From: Clostridium magnum DSM 2767
GTDB lineage: Bacteria; Bacillota; Clostridia; Clostridiales; Clostridiaceae
Assembly: GCF_001623875.1 (NCBI RefSeq)
Contig: NZ_LWAE01000011.1
Span: forward strand, 54,300-118,299
Direction of reading: 5' to 3'
Length of the DNA: 64,000 nucleotides
Part shown: positions 59,105 to 64,000 of the stretch, piece by piece
Numbering within the stretch: position 1 is the first letter of the stretch
Layout: every line of letters begins with the position of its first letter
Notes under the pieces: generated by a model
Databases searched by the model: none
What the model was told of the DNA's origin: nothing
Seen by the model: the letters and a program-made list of their open reading frames with translations, nothing else
Translations under genes and position numbers: made by a program

Positions 59105-59854
59105 ATGATATACGATGAAACACTACAAAAGCATATAAGATGTAAAAAGGGAGATGTAGCAGAATATGTTTTAATTCCTGGTGATCCTGCAAGGGCAAAA
59201 AGAATAGCAGAAAAATTCGACAGCTATGAAAAGATAGCTGAAAATAGAGAATATGTTGTATATACAGGAGTTAAGGATGGAGTTAAGTTAACTGTGTGTT
59301 CAACAGGAATTGGAGGAGCTTCAACGGCAATTGCTATGGAGGAACTTTCGAGATTAGGTGCACATACCTTTATAAGGGTAGGTTCAGCAGGAGGAAGAAG
59401 GGAAAGCATTCCTGTTGGAAGTGCAGTAGTTGTAAATGCAGCAGTTAGGGGAGAGGGTACAAGTAAGGAATACCTTCCAGATATATATCCAGCAGTTGCA
59501 GATTTAGATATAACAAACGCCCTTTTAGAAGCTGGAAGAGAATATCTAAAGGAAGAAGAATGTTATGTTGGAATGAGCCTTACAAGGGATGCATATTACA
59601 TGCAAAACCAGCAGCTAAATGAACAACTAATGAATACACAAGTAGCAGTTTCAGAAATGGAATGTGCCACTGTGTTCATTGTTGCTGCTAAAAGAGGGCT
59701 TAAGGCAGGAGCAATAGTTGGTACAGATTCAAATATTGTTAAGAAGCACCAATTGACACTTGAGGAAAAAGATAGATTATACTCAGAAGCTGAAAAGAAA
59801 ACAATTAATATTGCTGTAAATGCAATGGTTAAGTTAGGTAAATGTGGAAAATAA
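59105..59854 (+). CDS. Nucleoside phosphorylase, uridine phosphorylase-like
   Basis: A 249-residue NP-I family phosphorylase that splits nucleosides with phosphate into base and (deoxy)ribose 1-phosphate. The phosphate loop is LIPGDPARAKRIAEKF, the core strand is VCSTGIGGASTAIAMEEL, then FIRVGSAGG, and the ribose-binding EMECATVF. The sequence is closest in style to uridine phosphorylase, but beside adenine deaminase a purine nucleoside could also be the substrate. GGAGG inside the end of ade lies 10 nt before the ATG, so the genes are coupled. It ends at the terminator 59928. Confidence 0.85.
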   Translation: MIYDETLQKHIRCKKGDVAEYVLIPGDPARAKRIAEKFDSYEKIAENREYVVYTGVKDGVKLTVCSTGIGGASTAIAMEELSRLGAHTFIRVGSAGGRRESIPVGSAVVVNAAVRGEGTSKEYLPDIYPAVADLDITNALLEAGREYLKEEECYVGMSLTRDAYYMQNQQLNEQLMNTQVAVSEMECATVFIVAAKRGLKAGAIVGTDSNIVKKHQLTLEEKDRLYSEAEKKTINIAVNAMVKLGKCGK

Positions 59855-60234
59855 AAAAATATTTGAAATATCTATAGAAGTAAATATTAAAATAACAATA
59901 ATATGATGATTTTAAGTATCAGTACAAAAACAAGTCAAGGGAACTGTAATATTCTCTTGACTTGTTTATTTTAACTAAATTCATGTACTGGTATCCCATT
60001 ATTAACATAAATCTTGCCTTCTAATGGTTTGAAAATTATAATAATATTATTCAAGCTTCGCACGTAATAATATGCCTTAGAATGTTGATGTTTTAAGGCT
60101 TTTAAAGGTTTTTATATAGTAAAATCCTCTTAAGTAATGATATGATGTAAATGACAACAAATACAAAGATATTAAATTGTTGATAAAACTAAAACAAGCT
60201 TTAGTGGAATATGATGAATAAAAGAGGTTTTCGT
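59855..60234. other. Intergenic region with terminator and a coding remnant
   Basis: After the terminator (59928-59970), the minus strand from about 60117 to 59973 is open and protein-like (KPLEGKIYVNNGIPVHEFS before a stop), but has no start or ribosome site, so it may be the decayed tail of a gene. The rest is AT-rich promoter sequence for the Crp-type gene. Confidence 0.35.
59928..59970 (+). terminator. Terminator of the purine operon
   Basis: AAACAAGTCAAG pairs with CTTGACTTGTTT (12-bp perfect stem) around a 16-nt loop, followed by ATTTTAA. Confidence 0.85.
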
Positions 60235-60834
60235 ATGAATGAGAATGTATACGACAGTTTATTGATAAATCTTTTGAAAAGTAAAGGGATTTCTCTTGAT
60301 GAGGAAAACATTGCTTTATTGAGCAGTATTCTTAAGCCAAAAATATTAAAAAAGGACATGTTCTTTTTACGAGAAGGTGAAAAATCTACAGAAATAGGTT
60401 TGATTATTAAGGGAGTTTTTCGTTCTTATTATATTAATAGAATAGGCAATGATATAACAAAGTATTTTTATGCAGAAGGTGGGATACTATTTTCTTATGC
60501 GGCATATTTGTCTCAAAAAGAATCTATGTATTGCATACAAGCATTAGAAGACAGTGAAATTCTTGTAGCTAAGATTTCCGATTTTGAGAAAATAGTTGAA
60601 GGAAATTATCAACTACTCTTATTTTACAAAAAAATGATTGATAGTATCATTGTTGAGAAAGAAGAACATGCAATTAGTTTTAAATTATTAAACAGCATGA
60701 ACCGCTATAAACAATTCCTTGCTGCATATCCAGGCTTGGAAAGGCGTCTTAAACAATGTCATCTTGCCTCCTATTTAGGAATAACCGCTGTGTCCCTTAG
60801 TAGAATAAGAAATAAATCAAATCTTAACAAATGA
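60235..60834 (+). CDS. Crp/Fnr-family regulator
   Basis: A 199-residue regulator with an N-terminal cyclic-nucleotide-binding-type beta barrel (FFLREGEKSTEIGLIIKGVFRSYYINR) and a C-terminal helix-turn-helix (LKQCHLASYLGITAVSLSRIRNK). It lacks Fnr-type N-terminal cysteines and is likely of the poorly defined Crp-like group seen next to redox or resistance genes. The ATG at 60235 follows AGAGG by 8 nt; an ATG at 60211 has no ribosome site. It precedes a short-chain dehydrogenase gene by 64 bp on the same strand and may control it. Confidence 0.85.
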   Translation: MNENVYDSLLINLLKSKGISLDEENIALLSSILKPKILKKDMFFLREGEKSTEIGLIIKGVFRSYYINRIGNDITKYFYAEGGILFSYAAYLSQKESMYCIQALEDSEILVAKISDFEKIVEGNYQLLLFYKKMIDSIIVEKEEHAISFKLLNSMNRYKQFLAAYPGLERRLKQCHLASYLGITAVSLSRIRNKSNLNK

Positions 60835-60898
60835 TAATGCAAGAAATCTCCAAGTGATTTATGATGTAGCTAAGTTTTATTATTGGAGGTTGATTGCT

Positions 60899-61699
60899 AT
60901 GAAAAATGAAATAGTTATTTTAATTACCGGATGCTCTACAGGGATTGGGAGGGAGCTCTGTAAGATATTATTTAATAAAGGATATACGGTTGTTGCAACA
61001 GCGAGAAATGTGGAAGCCTTAAAAGATTTGTCTGCATCCTTGAAATTATCGCTGGATATCACAGAAAGAGAATCCATTTATGCAGCAATAAACGAAGTTA
61101 TATCTAGATTTCATAAAATTGATATCCTCGTAAATAATGCGGGTTACTCAGTTAGAGGGGCTTTGGAAGAAATTAATGTAAACAGTGCTAAAAGTATGTT
61201 TGATGTTAATGTATTTGGCATAATAAACATGATTCAGGCAGTTGTTCCAGAAATGCGTAAGAAACGATCTGGTAAGATTATAAACATTGGTTCAATTTCA
61301 GGAAAATTTGTTCAACCGATTAATGGCGCTTATTGTGCATCGAAATTTGCAGTTGAGGCCTTAAGCGATGCATTGCGTTTAGAGTTACACAGCTATAATA
61401 TCCAGGCAACCGTCATCGAACCGGGACCCATGAAAACCAACTTCTTTAAGACATTGGCTGATAATTCAAGTAATCTTATGTCGAATCCAAATTCTTGCTA
61501 TTCTCATTTTTATGAATCAGATGCTAAATATAGAAACAATCAAAAACAAGCTGATCCTAAGGAAGCAGCAAAAGCCATTAGTGATGTAATTTTGAAAAGA
61601 CGACTTAATTCACGTTATAAAGTTGCTGTTCCATTTACGTACAGTATGATCACACATTTTCCTGATTCTCTAAAGGAATACTTTATGAAAAAGCGATAG
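60899..61699 (+). CDS. Short-chain dehydrogenase/reductase
   Basis: A 266-residue SDR. The cofactor loop is LITGCSTGIGRELCKIL, the NNAG motif is ILVNNAGYSVRG, and catalysis involves Ser in NIGSISGKF and the Tyr/Lys pair in GAYCASKFAVEAL. The PG motif (IEPGPMKTNFF) and extended C-terminus fit the classical SDR group acting on retinol/steroid-like or other carbonyl compounds. TTGGAGG lies 9 nt before the ATG at 60899. The substrate is unknown. The upstream Crp-type gene may regulate it. Confidence 0.87.
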   Translation: MKNEIVILITGCSTGIGRELCKILFNKGYTVVATARNVEALKDLSASLKLSLDITERESIYAAINEVISRFHKIDILVNNAGYSVRGALEEINVNSAKSMFDVNVFGIINMIQAVVPEMRKKRSGKIINIGSISGKFVQPINGAYCASKFAVEALSDALRLELHSYNIQATVIEPGPMKTNFFKTLADNSSNLMSNPNSCYSHFYESDAKYRNNQKQADPKEAAKAISDVILKRRLNSRYKVAVPFTYSMITHFPDSLKEYFMKKR

Positions 61700-62016
61700 G
61701 TGGATTGGAATGGGTATAATAATTAACATATGTAATTATAAAATTAATCAGAAGTAACAGAAACCTTTGAGGCTGAAAGTACCCATTCTGTTGAGATGCA
61801 GCAGGTGGGCTGGCATGCAATTTGGAAGTGGAAATTATAATATACCGTAAATTTAACCTAATCATGGTAGAATGTCAGATTCCAGTTAAAAAACAAAGGC
61901 TATTTCAATTGTTTATAAATTTGATTATACTCTTATTACGAGATATTATTATTTTAGGTGTAAACTTACTAGAATAGAAAAAGAACAGTAAACTAAATTT
62001 TGTGAGGGGAAGGGTT
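61700..62016. other. Intergenic region upstream of the PrpR-type gene
   Basis: A 317-bp gap. The stretch 61750-61830 is less AT-rich than its surroundings (ACAGAAACCTTTGAGGCTGA, then GCAGGTGGGCTGGCATGC) and contains short partly open frames but no start. I recognise no RNA family or repeat in it. The rest is AT-rich promoter sequence. Confidence 0.4.
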
Positions 62017-63913
62017 ATGGAAGAAATATTAATAGTTGCTCCCTATAATGAACTAGAACAATTAGCTGAAAAAGTGAAAAAATCTGTTAACATACCTTTT
62101 TCAATTGTACTTGGAAATCTGAGTCAAGGCATTGATAAGGTTGAAAAGGGAATAAAAACAGGAACAAAAATCATAGTTAGTAGAGGTGGGACAGCAGAGA
62201 ATCTAAGAAAAAAATTTGATATTCCGGTAGTAGAAATTCCTGTAACTTCATTTGATATATTAAGAGCTATAAGTAACATTAGCGGTAAGGGATATAAAAA
62301 AATTGCTTTTGTAACAACATCAAATATAATATTTAAAACTGATTATTTTAATAAAATACTTGATGTAACATTAGAATTTGAATCTTGTAATAAGGTTAGT
62401 GAAATTCCAGGCAAGGTAGAGTATCTTATAAAAAATAAAGGTGTGGATGCCGTAGCTGGAGATGTAACAGCTACAAATGAAGCGTTAAAAAGAGGTATAT
62501 ATGGTGAATTATTGCAGTCAGGTGAAGAAGCTATAGTACATGCGTTAATTCATGCAAAAGAAATATTAGAACTCAATTTGAAAGAGAAGGCAAAGTTAAA
62601 AAAATTTGAAACTATATTAAATATGGTAAGGGAAGGTGTTATTACTGTAGATCCCAATGATGACTTAACGGTATATAATTCTTCTGTAGAAAAAATACTA
62701 GGATATCCCAAGAATAAAGTTTTAGGGAATAACATAAATGAATGTTTGCCTGAAGATATTGTAGATAAGCTCAGTGAAAAGATGGAAGAGGCCAACATGG
62801 TAACTCAAATAAACGGGAAGAATGTAGTATTTAATAAAATTCCTATATGCATTGATAATAAGCTTTGTGATACCGTTATAATACTAGAAGAGACATCTAA
62901 CATAGAAAAACTTGAATTAAAGATAAGAAAAAATTTAAGTGAAAATGGATTTGTTGCAAAGCATACATTTCCTGATATTATTGGTGACAGTGATGAAATG
63001 TCTAAAGTTAAAAGTCAGGCAATTAAATTTGCTAAATCAGAGGGACAATATTGATATATGGGGAAACAGGCACAGGTAAAGAATTGTTTGCTCAAAGTAT
63101 TCATAATGGAAGCAGAAGAGCTAATATGCCTTTTGTGTCTGTGAACTGTGCAGCTTTAAGTGAAACCTTGCTAGAAAGTGAACTTTTTGGATATGAAGAG
63201 GGTTCATTTACAGGAGCAGTAAGAGGAGGAAAGAAAGGGCTATTTGAATTAGCTCATGGCGGAACACTATTTCTTGATGAAATTGGTGAAATATCTCTTG
63301 GCTTTCAATCAAAGCTATTGAGAGTTCTTCAAGAAAAGGAAATTAGAAAGATAGGTGGAGGTAAAGTTATTCCTATTAATGTACGAATAATATGTGCCAC
63401 TAATAGAAATCTTTTTGAGGAAGTAGAAGAAGAGAGATTTAGAGAGGATTTATATTACAGACTTAGTTCTCTTGAATTAGATTTAATTCCTCTTAGATTA
63501 AGAAAGAAAGATATCATACCTATGGCTATTTCATTTTTAAACGAAGAATGCATTAAAGAAAATAAGAAACTATACTGGAGTAATGATAGTATTTTTAATG
63601 GTTATTAGACTATGAATGGAAAGGAAATGCTAGAGAACTACGAAATTTTATTGAAAGACTGGTAATATGTTGTGAAAAAAGTAAGCTTGATGAAGAATAT
63701 GTACTAGAAATACTAAGTTCAAAGAAATTTAAGAAGGTAGTTAAAAAAGAAATAAGCATAAAGTTATCAAATAATCTAAAAGAGATGGAAAGTGAAATCT
63801 TAAGGTCTTTATTAAAGAATTATAATGATGATAAAGATAGGTTATGCAAGGATTTTTCTATAAGTAAAACTACTCTATGGAGAAAGCTGAACTTCAACAG
63901 TGAAAATGATTAA
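62017..63913 (+). pseudogene. PrpR-type sigma-54 activator with two frameshifts
   Basis: Read through two shifts, the gene encodes a bacterial enhancer-binding protein of about 630 residues: an N-terminal PrpR_N sensor (about 1-190), a PAS domain (about 205-290), an AAA+ sigma-54 domain and a C-terminal Fis-type HTH. The first shift, a one-base loss near 63044, falls just before the Walker A motif (IYGETGTGKELFAQS). The second, near 63600, falls before DYEWKGNARELRNFIERL. The GAFTGA loop is present as GSFTGAVRGG. The end (DFSISKTTLWRKLNF) is the DNA-binding helix. As read, the product would stop before the ATPase. GGGGAAGGG precedes the ATG at 62017. Sequencing error cannot be excluded. Confidence 0.8.
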
Positions 63914-63924
63914 GTGAATTTTCT

Positions 63925-63961
63925 ATTTCAAATATGAAATTTAACATTTCAAATATGAAAT
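63925..63961. promoter_or_regulatory. Twin palindromic candidate enhancer sites
   Basis: ATTTCA-AATA-TGAAAT occurs twice (63925-63940 and 63946-63961), 21 bp apart, two helical turns, just downstream of the PrpR-type gene. Such paired sites fit an upstream activating sequence for the sigma-54 activator, controlling the next operon beyond the window. No -24/-12 promoter is visible before the window ends. Confidence 0.6.
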
Positions 63962-64000
63962 GAAAAATCTATAGAAAAAGGAAGCTGTATAAAATTATAG

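Noticed and set aside
61750..61830. A T-box-like GGTGGG stretch upstream of the PrpR-type gene
   Set aside because: The conserved AGGGTGGNACCGCG core and the specifier-loop architecture are absent.

Overview
The window looks like chromosome from a low-GC, strictly anaerobic Firmicute, most likely a Clostridium. The DNA is roughly 30% G+C, strong AGGAGG-type ribosome sites precede most genes, and the gene content is clostridial: soluble flavoproteins, many [4Fe-4S] proteins, a radical SAM enzyme, a PrpR-type sigma-54 activator and a molbindin. It is an accessory-rich stretch with many regulators (SorC, PucR remnant, ArsR, four AraC-type, LysR, MerR, BlaI, three XRE-type, MocR, LacI, Crp and PrpR), several broken genes and one complete-looking insertion sequence. 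No rRNA, tRNA or CRISPR array was seen.

Layout. 1-3067: trpBA on the minus strand, divergent from a SorC-family regulator. 3234-4200: a gene graveyard holding a frameshifted PucR-type regulator and end fragments of an ABC ATPase, a BlaR1-like gene and a sugar dehydrogenase. 4273-8207: an EFR1-type flavodoxin/ferredoxin protein and an ArsR repressor that share an operator motif, then an AraC regulator, an MdtG-like drug exporter and an internally deleted isochorismatase. 8374-13222: a sugar isomerase-like gene divergent from an AraC regulator, a DUF2975/XRE pair whose two genes each sit behind an array of 46-bp hairpin repeats, and a B12-type radical SAM protein. 13248-17283: a BlaR1-like protease, BlaI and a soluble sugar dehydrogenase, bounded by inverted copies of a structured repeat. 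17368-20073: an IS110-family element lying between the GyrI-like half and the AraC half of what looks like a split regulator. 20338-22883: LysR, an epoxyqueuosine-reductase-like Fe-S protein and a metallo-beta-lactamase-fold protein.

22930-28728 is the most striking metabolic locus. A MerR regulator faces a promoter with the 19-bp spacer typical of MerR control. That promoter drives a three-gene operon: a NuoG/GltD fusion, a NuoF-like protein without its NADH/FMN domain, and a fumarate-reductase-family flavoprotein that lacks the usual catalytic residues. I infer an inducible NAD(P)H-driven reductase for an unidentified, probably hydrophobic substrate.

28971-45213: HutD, a lipase-like hydrolase, a 1681-residue pseudokinase/ATPase/GAF/GGDEF protein, a molbindin gene with an in-frame TGA, an amino-acid permease plus creatininase-family pair flanked by direct repeats, fabG, a large unknown protein, gldA and a foreign-looking hydrolase fragment. 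45329-51506: a chemoreceptor-like protein, a 31-residue membrane peptide, an XRE regulator whose start lies in a repeated hairpin, MocR/lysA and another metallo-beta-lactamase-fold protein. 51887-59854: a LacI-controlled set of PotABCD-like transporter genes, adenine deaminase and a nucleoside phosphorylase, which reads as a purine uptake and salvage operon. Inside this set, 56739-57339 holds a 601-bp element that folds into a cloverleaf-like structure: an 8-bp closing stem around three abutting hairpins, two of them with stems of about 100 bp. 60235-63961: a Crp-type regulator, a short-chain dehydrogenase, and a twice-frameshifted PrpR-type activator followed by two intact palindromic candidate enhancer sites.
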